A stretch of DNA of 49,105 bases from an uncultured Bacteroidales bacterium (GCA_947290775.1 CAMYPM010000012.1:1-49105); one strand, 5' to 3'; shown: positions 26,598 through 36,161, numbered from the stretch's first letter. The notes: generated by a model from the letters alone, not told the origin. A program made the numbers and translations.

Positions 26598-26684
26598 CAA
26601 AAGGTATAGATATTTCAAACGAAAGGTTCTGATCTTTCATTTGAAAGGTATGGATGTTTTGTTTGAAAGATACAGATCTTTTTT
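26598..26684. repeat. 22-bp-period four-word element, copy E
   Basis: Words start at 26604, 26626, 26648 and 26670: GTATAGATA, GTTCTGATC, GTATGGATG and ATACAGATC. The linker centres are AAAC, ATTT and GTTT, with an A-tract on the left and T6 on the right. A conventional terminator already lies 70 bp upstream, so a terminator role is redundant here. It is closely related to the reverse complement of copy D. Confidence 0.8.
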
Positions 26685-26748
26685 CGGCCTGAAGGGAGAG
26701 AGCTTAGTTTGAAACAGGCTCACAGTCTTAGAGCTATTTATTTATTTG

Positions 26749-26756
26749 TATCTTTG
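26749..26756 (+). promoter_or_regulatory. -7 element TATCTTTG before nfo
   Basis: TATCTTTG matches TAnnTTTG, 47 bp upstream of the nfo start. Confidence 0.5.
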
Positions 26757-26802
26757 AAGTCGCAATTTTGATGATGGGGAGAAGGAAAAAAGTAGTATAT
26801 AT

Positions 26803-27660
26803 ATGGACGCACAGCGGAAATTTATAGGCCCTCATGTAAGTGCTTCGGGCGGAGTCGAGCAGGCAGTTGTGAATGCCCATGAGCTGGGTGCAACAGCCTT
26901 TGCTCTTTTTACACGCAATCAACGTCAATGGAAGGCAAAGCCGCTGAGTGACACCTCTGTTGAAACCTTTAAGCAATTACTGGGTGCGTATGGGTATGCG
27001 CCTAAACATGTACTTCCGCATGCAGGTTATTTGATAAACTTGGGTAATCCGGATGCCGAAATGCGACAAAAGAGTGCAGATGCCTTTTTGGACGAGATGC
27101 AACGCTGTATGCAATTGGGGCTTCCTATGCTCAACTTTCATCCCGGTAGCCACTTGAATAAGATCTCTATCGATGATTGCTTAAAGCTAATTGCTGAGGA
27201 GATCAATATAGCACTCTCGAAAACGGAGGGCGTAGTGGCTGTATTGGAGAATACAGCCGGACAGGGGACCAATCTCGGCAACCGCTTTGAAGAGCTTGCC
27301 GCCATCATAGAGCTCATTGATGATAAGTCTCGGGTGGGGGTCTGTATAGATACTGCACACACGCTCTCTGCCGGTTACGAGATACGTACAAGGGAGGGAT
27401 ATGAAGCGATGTGGCATCAATTTGATACGATTATTGGTAAAGAGTACCTCAGGGCGATGCATCTGAATGACTCCAAAAAGGAATTAGGCAGTCGGGTGGA
27501 TCGGCATGAAAGTATTGGCTTGGGAACGATGTCGCCCCTCTTCTTCGATATGATAATGAACGATCCGCGCTTGAACGATATGCCGCTAATTTTGGAGACT
27601 CCTGACGAGAGCCGCTGGGCAGAGGAGATCAAGCTACTCTATGCATTGGCCAAGCATTGA
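26803..27660 (+). CDS. nfo: Endonuclease IV (AP endonuclease)
   Basis: This 285-residue TIM-barrel enzyme has the family's metal-binding motifs in order: GPHVSASGG near the N-terminus, NFHPGSHLN (about residues 109-117), [12 protein letters not shown] (about 147-158), [13 protein letters not shown] (about 180-192), [24 protein letters not shown] (about 218-241) and ILETPDE near the end. It cleaves 5' to abasic sites and removes 3' blocking groups in base-excision repair, using three zinc ions. Length is normal. It stands alone among secreted-protein genes, with its own -7 element upstream. Confidence 0.96.
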   Translation: MDAQRKFIGPHVSASGGVEQAVVNAHELGATAFALFTRNQRQWKAKPLSDTSVETFKQLLGAYGYAPKHVLPHAGYLINLGNPDAEMRQKSADAFLDEMQRCMQLGLPMLNFHPGSHLNKISIDDCLKLIAEEINIALSKTEGVVAVLENTAGQGTNLGNRFEELAAIIELIDDKSRVGVCIDTAHTLSAGYEIRTREGYEAMWHQFDTIIGKEYLRAMHLNDSKKELGSRVDRHESIGLGTMSPLFFDMIMNDPRLNDMPLILETPDESRWAEEIKLLYALAKH

Positions 27661-27730
27661 GGCGCGAAGCAGCTATTCTTTTGCTGAAGTACACTAATAT
27701 TGCTATTCAAATACAGAAGACAGATATACG

Positions 27731-29521
27731 ATGAGAAAACAATTACTTTATCTCCTGCTTGCGGCATGGGCTACCCTGTCGCTCCAAGCGCAGACTCCAC
27801 AACCCCCGAAGCCCTACTATAAAACGGGTTTTGAGGATGTGCCGACCCAAACGCTCACCGACGATACCATTACGATAAACGGGGTTAGGTGGCATATCGT
27901 AAATGGCCGAATTATAGACGATAATAAAGCCGGAATAACTTTTGGCAACCGAGCTTTGGAGCTTACAGCCGGCTTTGTAAATGGTGTGCCGGCCATGATG
28001 GAAACGGTAGACCCCATTGAGGCTACTCAGGTAACTTTTTCCTATATACAGAGTGGTATTGACGGGTTGATCTTCAACGGAGCCTCAAGTTGGTTTGTGA
28101 AAGAGCTTTTCAATCGCGGCAAAACGTGGGCTGAAACGGATCTGAAGTTTGATGCTACACAAGAGACTACGGGGCGTTATGAGCGGGTCGAAGAACAGGC
28201 TGCTTCTTACCACTTTAGAATATATTTTAAGGATCCGGATAGGAAGAACGGCAGCGGATGGCGTATTATAGTGGATGATGTGGCCTTCTACAACCTAAAA
28301 AAGCCCGATGGCAGTATCGCTATGCGACAGCCATGGACCATCTATCCGGCGAGTATATTCAATCGCTTCGAAACGGCACAGACTACACTGAGCTTTCACC
28401 CGGTGGCAAATGGCGATGAGTGGATTATGGGACCCCCTGATCAAGGTGGTGCTTCCTCCTCCTCTTATATAGAGATTCAGTTGGATGATAATACGCCTAC
28501 ACGTCACTGGCGTCTCCAGTCTGTCGATTCGCTTATTACCTATGAGAATTTAGCGCTGGGGGATCACTCCATACGGCTTCGCTTTATGGATGGCAGCACC
28601 GGTAAGCCTTATGAGGGTTTAGAGGATCATGTGACAAAATTCACGGTAAAGCCTATCTCTACGCTGCATTCATTGGAAGAGCTGTTAGCAGCACCGGTGG
28701 GGGGCTTTTACGAAGTGATTTTAGATAAGCGGACTACCTTTGTAAACTTCCCTGTGATCATCACACCGGAAAAATGGCTTTGGGATGGAGAAAAGGGAAT
28801 CATGCTGTTTGATCCGAGACTGCACGATAAATTATTCGGTAGCCTGCCTGAGCATGCACTCATTGCTAAGCGCATTGTGGGACAGTTGGTAGAGCGTGAC
28901 CATAACCTCTACTTTGTATTAGATACTCCCGGGGAATATGAGGTTACCGACAAGCCCTTCCAGTTCATTAATCGCACCACAAATAATATCGGCAACCTGC
29001 TCGATAACCAAGCATACAATATGTATGCACCTATCTCAATACAAAACGTGAAACTAATGCCTAAGCAGGATGGCACAGTGCCTTATCGCTTTGGGCCGAT
29101 GGAGGACATGACTATTACCGATAGTCAGGGAAATACCTTAAAGATGCAAAACTTCTTCCCCTTCCTCTTTCTGACTAATCCAAATGTAATACCGTCCGGT
29201 GCTTTGACCATCTTCGGTATGCTGGCACACCACCGGGTTACCGGAGAAGCTGTGCTACTGCCTATTATGGCACAAAACTATACTCCGGACAATGCCGAGA
29301 TTCTCACCGCTCCGCATGATGCAGTGCGACTCTCTGTAAGCGAGCAAGTAGCTCGTTTTGATGCCAATGAGCCTTTTGAGCTTACGCTCCGGAGTTTGGA
29401 TGGACGCTGCTTGCAGGCTTCACCGCTTGCCTTGGAGCACACCACAAATCTAAAGGGCACTATGGTGGCCGTCGCTCGCTTTGCCGATGGACGCATTTGG
29501 GTAGATAAAGTAGTATTGTAA
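27731..29521 (+). CDS. Secreted hypothetical protein, probable T9SS cargo
   Basis: This 596-residue protein has a clear signal peptide (about 1-21, ending LQAQ). Residues 25-195 look like a jelly-roll or choice-of-anchor type beta domain (YYKTGFEDVPTQTLT at its start, WRIIVDDVAFYNL at its end). A second beta-rich part follows (about 205-310), then a region (about 315-530) with NFPVIITPEKWLWDGEKGIMLFD. The last 60 residues (FELTLRSLDGRCLQ, then VDKVVL) are compatible with a diverged T9SS tail. No enzymatic motif is recognised. The next gene follows after 8 nt, so the two are probably co-expressed and may be exported together. Confidence 0.7.
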   Translation: MRKQLLYLLLAAWATLSLQAQTPQPPKPYYKTGFEDVPTQTLTDDTITINGVRWHIVNGRIIDDNKAGITFGNRALELTAGFVNGVPAMMETVDPIEATQVTFSYIQSGIDGLIFNGASSWFVKELFNRGKTWAETDLKFDATQETTGRYERVEEQAASYHFRIYFKDPDRKNGSGWRIIVDDVAFYNLKKPDGSIAMRQPWTIYPASIFNRFETAQTTLSFHPVANGDEWIMGPPDQGGASSSSYIEIQLDDNTPTRHWRLQSVDSLITYENLALGDHSIRLRFMDGSTGKPYEGLEDHVTKFTVKPISTLHSLEELLAAPVGGFYEVILDKRTTFVNFPVIITPEKWLWDGEKGIMLFDPRLHDKLFGSLPEHALIAKRIVGQLVERDHNLYFVLDTPGEYEVTDKPFQFINRTTNNIGNLLDNQAYNMYAPISIQNVKLMPKQDGTVPYRFGPMEDMTITDSQGNTLKMQNFFPFLFLTNPNVIPSGALTIFGMLAHHRVTGEAVLLPIMAQNYTPDNAEILTAPHDAVRLSVSEQVARFDANEPFELTLRSLDGRCLQASPLALEHTTNLKGTMVAVARFADGRIWVDKVVL

Positions 29522-29529
29522 AAGATAGC

Positions 29530-31020
29530 ATGAAGCGAGTATTATTTTTTTCTGTTGCCCTACTGACGTGCTGTGCTCTATGCACGGGCAGGTCGTTTGC
29601 TCAGAATGAAGCAAGAAATGGGAAGTTAGATAAATCCTTTTCGCCTAAACCCGATTCCAATCCGCAAAATGTGATTCTCTTAGAGCAGGGGAAGTTACTC
29701 GTGGATGGAAACTTTAAGGAAGTGGGTGGTCGAAAGATATCCGGCATTGCTCGTTTAAACGGAGATGGTACTGCGGATCCTACATTTAATCCCGATGGGA
29801 AAGGTACCAATGGAATGGTTGCCTGTATAGCCCGCCAATCCAATGGCAAAATACTGGCTATAGGCTCCTTTACAACCTATAACGATACACCTGTGGGGAT
29901 GCTGATCCGACTCAATGAAGATGGTACACTGGACAAGAGCTTTAAGAATGATAATCTCTTTGTATTAGATGCCTCTTCCTATAACGGAAAGTATGAATGG
30001 GAGCTGCAGCTAAATAAAATATTGGTTCGTCCCGATGACTCTTTTTATGTATTGGGAGGCTACAACCGACTAAATGGTAAGCTGGCTCCGTTGATTGCAC
30101 GCTTTACGGCTGAGGGAGTGCATGATGAATCTTTCTTGCCTACCGATAAGGATATTTACTTCAAAAGCTCTCCCTATGTGGATGCCGCCCTTTTGCTTCC
30201 CTCCGGGGATATATACTTTGGGGGTATGTTTGGGGGATATAATGGTTCGTCATTGAACAAAAAGTTGATTCATATCACGGCTGAGGGTAAGTTTGATGCG
30301 TCTTTTGCCCGTCCTATGTTTGATTATGGAGCACCTCGTGCATTAGCACTGAAGGGTAAGGATACAATCATAGTGGCAGGCTCTTTCTATAAAGCGTTCG
30401 GCAAGTTTGTCAATCTGATGACAGCGATTCATTTGGATGGGACCCCGGTAGAGGACTTTAATGCATACGACTTCTCGGATAAAAATGTAGAGGAGAATGA
30501 GGATATGATCAACGGCCTTGTAGTCACAGATAAATACCTATATATAGGCGGAGGTGCTTTGTGGAATGCGGCTCGTAGCTTTGTCTATCCTCTACTCCCC
30601 GATGCGTCGAAGCCTTCGGAGGACGTGAGCTTTGGTACCGGACCGAATGCTATTGTGAGCGGACTGACCTATGATCCTCAAGGATGGCTCTACATAAGTG
30701 GCTTCTTCACTTCTTTCAGTGGAGAGAGCAAGCCCTACTTTGTGCGTTGCGAAGTGCCTGCTACGAATACATCGGGTATAAAGTACTTGGAGCCTACTCG
30801 GAAGGCTTTGCGTATTGCAGTCGGAGAAGGTACCTTTTCCCTTAAGGGGGACCAACAGGCTACTACGCTCTGCATCTATGCACAGAACGGTCGTATGGCG
30901 GCTCGCTATGGGCATGTAAACGCTGACGAAGTAATACAGCATCAATTGCCTGCCGGAGGCTATGTGCTGGTAGCCGACATGCAGGGAGTAAGCTACGCAA
31001 CTAAAGTCTACCTCAAGTAG
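29530..31020 (+). CDS. Delta-60 repeat beta-propeller protein with T9SS-type tail
   Basis: This 496-residue protein has a signal peptide (about 1-25, ending SFAQ). Residues 32-420 carry delta-60-type repeats: LDKSFSPKPDS, VILLEQGKLLVDGNF, IARLNGDGTADPTFNPDG, QSNGKILAIGSFTTYN and so on, typical of DUF5122-like beta-propellers. The end (about 425-496) resembles a T9SS tail: TLCIYAQNGRMAARY, then LPAGGYVLVADMQG and a TKVYLK end. It is likely surface-exposed or secreted; no ligand can be named. It follows the gene at 27731 by 8 nt, which supports an operon. Confidence 0.8.
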   Translation: MKRVLFFSVALLTCCALCTGRSFAQNEARNGKLDKSFSPKPDSNPQNVILLEQGKLLVDGNFKEVGGRKISGIARLNGDGTADPTFNPDGKGTNGMVACIARQSNGKILAIGSFTTYNDTPVGMLIRLNEDGTLDKSFKNDNLFVLDASSYNGKYEWELQLNKILVRPDDSFYVLGGYNRLNGKLAPLIARFTAEGVHDESFLPTDKDIYFKSSPYVDAALLLPSGDIYFGGMFGGYNGSSLNKKLIHITAEGKFDASFARPMFDYGAPRALALKGKDTIIVAGSFYKAFGKFVNLMTAIHLDGTPVEDFNAYDFSDKNVEENEDMINGLVVTDKYLYIGGGALWNAARSFVYPLLPDASKPSEDVSFGTGPNAIVSGLTYDPQGWLYISGFFTSFSGESKPYFVRCEVPATNTSGIKYLEPTRKALRIAVGEGTFSLKGDQQATTLCIYAQNGRMAARYGHVNADEVIQHQLPAGGYVLVADMQGVSYATKVYLK

Positions 31021-31425
31021 CTTTTCTTGCCGTAAGAAGAGAAGAAGCAAAAGTAACACTCTGTATACAGAACGAAATATCTTAGCGGCATTAAAGAGTA
31101 CAATCTTAGAAAGAGCCGATCGAGTGGCTTAAATAAGGGGGGGAATTGTTGTGATAATGTCTCTATTTTGTAGCTATTTCGAAACTTATCGTTACTTTTG
31201 TCTCTCAAAGGTATGCGTAACTAATCCTTTGGAGCTTTCTCCATGGGGTTGGGGTTGTAGCGAATAAAAGCCGAAGAATGTGTATCTTTGGGCGAGAAGG
31301 TGAAGAAGGAAACAACTTAGAAACGCTTTAGAAGCTACCTGATAGGTAGCGTGGAAGCGCACCTTCAGGCATATAAGAGGAATATAAAAATAGAAAGAAT
31401 AACACCAGTAAAGAAACGGAAAAGA
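31021..31425. other. 405-bp intergenic leader region before the SusC-like gene
   Basis: It contains a G7 run (31137-31143) and two -7 type elements, TACTTTTG (31193-31200, with TTTG 22 bp upstream at 31167-31170) and TATCTTTG (31283-31290). The transcribed leader would be about 130 nt from the second. No gene is supported. In-frame codons from a GTG at 31351 look like leader, because the signal peptide starts at 31426. Confidence 0.5.
31283..31290 (+). promoter_or_regulatory. -7 element TATCTTTG for the SusC/SusD pair
   Basis: TATCTTTG matches TAnnTTTG and lies about 135 bp before the chosen start. A second candidate is TACTTTTG at 31193-31200. Confidence 0.45.
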
Positions 31426-34400
31426 ATGTCTATGAGAAGATTATCTCTATTCTTCCTGACCCTATTTATGGGGTTGGGTTGGGCATCAGCCCAAACGCGG
31501 ACAGTAACCGGTACCGTTATCTCCAGTGAAGATAATGAGCCGATCATTGGTGTGAACGTAGTTGTAGTTGGTCAGACCCATATTGGTGCTCCTACCGACA
31601 TCGACGGTAAGTTTACACTTTCTGTGCCGACCAATGCTAAGCAGCTGCAGTTTAGTGCAGTGGGCTTCAAAACGATTACATTGGATATCAAACCTGTGAT
31701 GAACGTCACGATGACTCTTGACTCAGAAGTATTGGACGCAGTAGTTGTCGTTGGATACGGTACGGGTCAGAAGCTCAGCACGGTATCAGGGTCTGTTGCT
31801 CGTGTATCCGGTGAAAAATTGGAAAACAGACCTGTAGCTAACGTGATGGACGCTTTGCAAGGTCAGGTCAGCGGTATGCAGGTTTCTACGGGATCAGGTG
31901 ACCCTAATGCAGTAGCTTCTGTACAAATTCACGGTCAGGCCTCCTTGGGAGCCGGTGGAGAACCCCTCTACATTGTGGATGGTGTACAAACTTCTGCAGG
32001 TATTGTAATGGCAATGAACTCGAGCGACTTTGAGAGCTACACTGTATTGAAGGACGCTTCGTCTACTTCTATTTATGGTGCGCGTGCTGCTAACGGTGTA
32101 ATTGTAATTACTACCAAGAAGGGTAAGCACAATCAGGATGGTGTGGTTAATGCATCCATCATGTACGGTGTTTCTCAGCTGATCACTAGCAGCCCGATGA
32201 ATCAAGTGATGACCGGTCAGGAATTATTTGATTATCAAGCAAGACACATAAAATCTGATAAATTCGGCAACTTCGTAAAAGGTTTCCAAGGAACTAACTT
32301 CCGCGGTACGTTTGATAAGACCGGTAAGTATGCTATCATAGATAAGGACTACAACTGGTTGGACGTATATATGGGTCGTACGGCTCCTGTACTCCAAGCC
32401 GACCTCTCTGTTTCAGGAGGTAGCGAAAACATTACCTATTATCTATCCGGTGGTTACTTTAAGCAGGATGGTATTTCCGTAGACCCCTCTCACTACCAGA
32501 AGCTAAACTTCCGTGCTAATGTAGACGCTCGTGTAAAAGAGTGGATGCGCATAGGGGTAAATGTATCCGGTGGTTTGGTTAAGCAGACTGCTGCCGGTGG
32601 TTTCGGTGGTCCATATTTGGATGGTGGTACGTTTGGCTCCATGATTATGCCTAAGTACTACAGCCCCTACTGGACCGGTAGAGATGGAAGAGACTCTTTG
32701 AGTAGCGGTTATCGCGGTTATGCCAACTATATCCGCGTACACAGAAGTGTACCTGTATTTGACAATGCACGTATGTACATGCCGAACTTCCTTCGCGACT
32801 TCGTGGATGATGAAACGAATACAACGCGTTTGAATGCAAGCGGATATGCACAGTTCACTCCGATTCAAGGTCTTACTTTGAAGACTCAATATGGTATGGA
32901 CTGGTCTATGGGCCGCACCAGCTATAAGCTCTATCCTGATCATCCTCAGTTAACCGGTTTGGGTTCTAATCAGCAGGCATTTGATCAGGGCTATGTAGCT
33001 ACTTGGACCAATACGGCTGAATACAAGTGGCGCGCAAATGACGACAATAGCTTTACCTTCCTTTTGGGACATGAGTTTGTAGATGCTAAGGGTGAGTCCT
33101 TCAGTGCTGCAGCACGTGGACTGCTGAGTCGTGACTTTATGTACCTCAGCCATGGTCAGAGAGGTGACTATTTGGTTCTCCCGAGCCAGAGCAGTTACTC
33201 CTATGCATTCCTCTCTTTCTTCGGTCGTGTTAACTACACCTATAAAGATTGGATGGCATTCGACGTAACCCTACGTCATGACCGTAGTAGCCGCTTCGGT
33301 AAGAATCACCAAGGCGCTACCTTCTTCTCAGTCGGTGGTATGTATGATATCTACCGCACACACTTCAAGGATATTGATTGGATGAGTACCTTCCGCTTCA
33401 AGGCTAACTATGGTACGCAGGGTAACTCCTCAATTCCTCTCTATGCAGCTGAGCCTATGACGGGTATTATCAACTATACCGACGAACTTGCTTTCGGGGT
33501 AACCTCTATCGGTAATGAAGACCTTACTTGGGAAAACCAGGGTATGCTCAGTGTGGGTTTCGACTATGGTATGTGGGATGACCGCTTATTGATAGGCCTG
33601 AGCTACTATAATCGTAAGACGCGCGACATGCTTATGAGTGTACCTATTCCTTATGCAACCGGTTATTCTTCTCGTTGGCAGAACGTAGGTGCTATGACCA
33701 ACCAGGGTATTGACCTTGATATTACCTATAAGTTTATCGAGACTAAGGATTGGGAAGCATTCTTCAGCACAACGTTCAACTACAACGCTGAACGCATCGA
33801 TAAGCTCTTCAGTGAGCAAACCAACCAGTACGGTTATCGTCTCGGTGACTTGGCTCACTATGACGTAGGTAAACCTATTGTAATGTATGCGGTACGCTAT
33901 GCAGGTGTCAATCCTGTAAATGGTAAGCAGATGTGGTATAGGAAAGATGGTACGAAGACCCAAGAGTATAGTGACGAACTGCTCCAGCGTATTGAGTATG
34001 CTAAGGTTACACCTCCCTTCAGTGGTGGTTTCTCTTTAGGCGTTACTTGGAAGAAGCAGCTCTCTCTTGTAGCAGACTTCTCTTATATGGCAGGTGGTTA
34101 CTGTATGAACAATGACCGTTACTTCCTCGAAAATAACGTTAGAGGTATGATGTACCTGAACCGTAGCAAGAAGTTGCTCAACGAGTGGACTCCTAAGAAT
34201 CCTTACACAGATGTGCCCAAGTTTGGTGAATCTATGAACTTCGACGATCGTCTTCTCGAAAATGCATCTTTCCTTCGTTTGAAGAACTTGCAGCTGAGCT
34301 ATACGTTGCCGAATTCTATCTTCAAGGATACGAAGGTGATCCATGGCGTACGGGTATACTTCTCAGCTCGTAACCTCTTTACTATTACCAGCAAGAGCTA

Positions 34401-34497
34401 TAACGGATTTGACCCCGAAGTAAGTAGCGGTGGCTTCTCAATGAATAAGTTCCCCTCTACCCGTCAGTTCGTAGGTGGTCTTCAATTACAGTTCTAA
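31426..34497 (+). CDS. SusC/RagA-family TonB-linked outer membrane transporter
   Basis: From the ATG at 31426 the protein has 1023 residues; an in-frame GTG at 31351 adds 25 basic residues in front of the signal peptide and is less likely. The signal peptide ends at ASAQ. A carboxypeptidase-regulatory-like domain follows (about 24-105, TVTGTVISSEDNEPIIGVNV). The plug domain (about 110-235) contains VVVGYGTGQK, DALQGQVSGMQVSTGSGDPN, PLYIVDGV and the SusC-type signature SIYGARAANGVIVITTKKG. The rest is a 22-strand barrel ending in an aromatic residue (QLQF). It imports oligosaccharides or, as RagA does, oligopeptides with its SusD partner. The substrate is not evident, but no glycan-degrading enzyme is nearby, which favours peptides. 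Confidence 0.93.
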   Translation: MSMRRLSLFFLTLFMGLGWASAQTRTVTGTVISSEDNEPIIGVNVVVVGQTHIGAPTDIDGKFTLSVPTNAKQLQFSAVGFKTITLDIKPVMNVTMTLDSEVLDAVVVVGYGTGQKLSTVSGSVARVSGEKLENRPVANVMDALQGQVSGMQVSTGSGDPNAVASVQIHGQASLGAGGEPLYIVDGVQTSAGIVMAMNSSDFESYTVLKDASSTSIYGARAANGVIVITTKKGKHNQDGVVNASIMYGVSQLITSSPMNQVMTGQELFDYQARHIKSDKFGNFVKGFQGTNFRGTFDKTGKYAIIDKDYNWLDVYMGRTAPVLQADLSVSGGSENITYYLSGGYFKQDGISVDPSHYQKLNFRANVDARVKEWMRIGVNVSGGLVKQTAAGGFGGPYLDGGTFGSMIMPKYYSPYWTGRDGRDSLSSGYRGYANYIRVHRSVPVFDNARMYMPNFLRDFVDDETNTTRLNASGYAQFTPIQGLTLKTQYGMDWSMGRTSYKLYPDHPQLTGLGSNQQAFDQGYVATWTNTAEYKWRANDDNSFTFLLGHEFVDAKGESFSAAARGLLSRDFMYLSHGQRGDYLVLPSQSSYSYAFLSFFGRVNYTYKDWMAFDVTLRHDRSSRFGKNHQGATFFSVGGMYDIYRTHFKDIDWMSTFRFKANYGTQGNSSIPLYAAEPMTGIINYTDELAFGVTSIGNEDLTWENQGMLSVGFDYGMWDDRLLIGLSYYNRKTRDMLMSVPIPYATGYSSRWQNVGAMTNQGIDLDITYKFIETKDWEAFFSTTFNYNAERIDKLFSEQTNQYGYRLGDLAHYDVGKPIVMYAVRYAGVNPVNGKQMWYRKDGTKTQEYSDELLQRIEYAKVTPPFSGGFSLGVTWKKQLSLVADFSYMAGGYCMNNDRYFLENNVRGMMYLNRSKKLLNEWTPKNPYTDVPKFGESMNFDDRLLENASFLRLKNLQLSYTLPNSIFKDTKVIHGVRVYFSARNLFTITSKSYNGFDPEVSSGGFSMNKFPSTRQFVGGLQLQF

Positions 34498-34522
34498 CCT
34501 ATTAAGCGAACACTAAAAGACA

Positions 34523-36133
34523 ATGAAAAAGATAGTTTATATTTTCTCCGCGCTGCTTTTACTGCTTGTAGGTACTGCAAGCTGTGATGTAACGCGTGAT
34601 CCTGAGGTGACTCCCAAGCAGAAGCCTTTTGAGTCTCTCAAGCAAGCACAAATGAATAGGGATGCCGTATACGCTTTGTTGCGTGGTGTGGAATCTCCCA
34701 ATGCGTTGGATGGTATCGAAGTACAGGGTGACCTATATCACCTTACTTTCTTAGACAACAACAGCCTTTATGGTCTGTATCGTTGGCAAAGACAATCGGT
34801 ACAAGATCACGCCATTGTAGCAGGATACTATGCAAGCTACTACTCTGTATTGATGCAGGCTAACTACTTTATCTATCGTGCCAATGAATTAAAGGAGAAT
34901 GCTGAAGTGAAGCTTACAGCTGACGACAAGGCTCTTCTTGATCAGTATATCGGTGAGATGAAGGTGATTCGTGCCTTGGGTCACTGGCGCTTGATTCAGC
35001 GCTTCTCAAAGCCTTGGAATGGTGTAGATGACGATGCTGAATTTAATGGTATCCTCCTTCAGACAGAGTATGCTCCTTTGGAAAATGCTCAGGCCAAGAA
35101 GGCAAGCCGTAAGGCTGTCTATGACCAAATCATGAAGGATTTGGATGAAGCTATTGCAGCCATTAAACCCAAAGCAAATAAGGAAGTAGTACCTGCTATC
35201 TATATTACTCAGGACTATGCTTACGCCTTAAAGGCTCGTGCATGCTTGACCAAGCATGACTGGGAAGGTGCTTATGCAGCAGCTAAGCATGTAATGGACA
35301 ACTATCCTTTGAAGGATATCTCCAACATGCAGCCGGCTGATAAGACTGCGCAGCTTGAGCGTCTGTGGGTAACTGAAGATAGCCCTGAAATACTGGTACG
35401 CTTCAAGACAACCCCTCAGTATGGTGCTTTCTCAAGCTGGATCTATGCAGCTTCTTTCCGGAGAGATTACGCCACCGATAATCCTCAAGACCTTACTATG
35501 GAAGATGTTATTAACTTCACACCAAGTTTGGTGCTTGAACAGTGGGTGGTTGACCTCTATGAAGAAAGCGATCCTCGTAAGACGGTTTACATTGGCCAGG
35601 AAACGTTCTATCAAGATGGTACTCCTTTGCCCAAGTTCAATACCCTCACCAAGTTCAAGGGTAATAAGTCTTTGAACCGTGACCAGAAGAAGCCTGAGTT
35701 TAAGTTAGGTGTACACCTCTTCAATGCCGCAGAAGCTTACTTAATTGCAGCCGAAGCAGCTGTAGAAGCCGGTCATACGACTGAAGCAATCGATGCTATC
35801 CGCATGCTGCGCAATGCACGCGGTGCAGACTTCGATGCCGATATATTCCAGTCTCCTGAGGACGTGCGTAACTTCGTTCGTGACGAACGTGTACGTGAGT
35901 TGGTGGGTGAAGGTTTCCACTTCAATGACTTAGTACGTTGGGGCGTGCCTGTTAAGCGTGGTAAATCTCAAGAGCAACTTGAAAAAGCTGCCGGTCTACT
36001 GGGCGTGGAATTTGTTGTACATCCGGAAGATAAGGATCTTACCGTTCCTCTCGATAATCCTATGTACATATGGGAATTCCCCACTCGTGACTTGGAAAAT
36101 AACAAGAATTTGAGCGAACACCGCAACTGGTAA
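34523..36133 (+). CDS. SusD/RagB-family surface lipoprotein
   Basis: This 536-residue lipoprotein has a lipobox with Cys21 (VGTASCD). The fold is helical with TPR-like SusD repeats: LLRGVES, NNSLYGLYRW, VLMQANYFIYRANE, IRALGHWRLIQRFSKPW and, near the end, HLFNAAEAYLIAAEAAVEAG with IRMLRNARG and RVRELVGEGFHFNDLVRWG. It forms the lid over the SusC-like transporter encoded 25 nt upstream and captures substrate at the surface. A strong terminator follows at 36162. No associated hydrolase, sulfatase or ECF sigma/anti-sigma pair is adjacent, unlike many polysaccharide loci. Confidence 0.92.
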   Translation: MKKIVYIFSALLLLLVGTASCDVTRDPEVTPKQKPFESLKQAQMNRDAVYALLRGVESPNALDGIEVQGDLYHLTFLDNNSLYGLYRWQRQSVQDHAIVAGYYASYYSVLMQANYFIYRANELKENAEVKLTADDKALLDQYIGEMKVIRALGHWRLIQRFSKPWNGVDDDAEFNGILLQTEYAPLENAQAKKASRKAVYDQIMKDLDEAIAAIKPKANKEVVPAIYITQDYAYALKARACLTKHDWEGAYAAAKHVMDNYPLKDISNMQPADKTAQLERLWVTEDSPEILVRFKTTPQYGAFSSWIYAASFRRDYATDNPQDLTMEDVINFTPSLVLEQWVVDLYEESDPRKTVYIGQETFYQDGTPLPKFNTLTKFKGNKSLNRDQKKPEFKLGVHLFNAAEAYLIAAEAAVEAGHTTEAIDAIRMLRNARGADFDADIFQSPEDVRNFVRDERVRELVGEGFHFNDLVRWGVPVKRGKSQEQLEKAAGLLGVEFVVHPEDKDLTVPLDNPMYIWEFPTRDLENNKNLSEHRNW

Positions 36134-36161
36134 TCATCAGATTCTGATTCAAATTACGATT

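Larger units (their letters stand above)
26459..26802. other. 344-bp intergenic region before nfo
   Basis: It holds a strong terminator (26490-26529), copy E of the four-word repeat (26598-26684) and a TATCTTTG element (26749-26756). No gene is seen. Confidence 0.6.

Noticed and set aside
2551..26684. Ordinary intrinsic terminators
   Set aside because: Copy C lies between divergent promoters, copy E lies after a separate strong terminator, and copies D and E cannot form the needed hairpins.
31137..31143. G7 run as a phase-variable promoter spacer
   Set aside because: It is short and lies about 50 bp upstream of the nearest -7 element, outside the usual spacer.
31351..31425. 25-residue N-terminal extension of the SusC-like protein
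   Set aside because: It would begin with GTG and place basic residues ahead of a clear signal peptide that starts at 31426.
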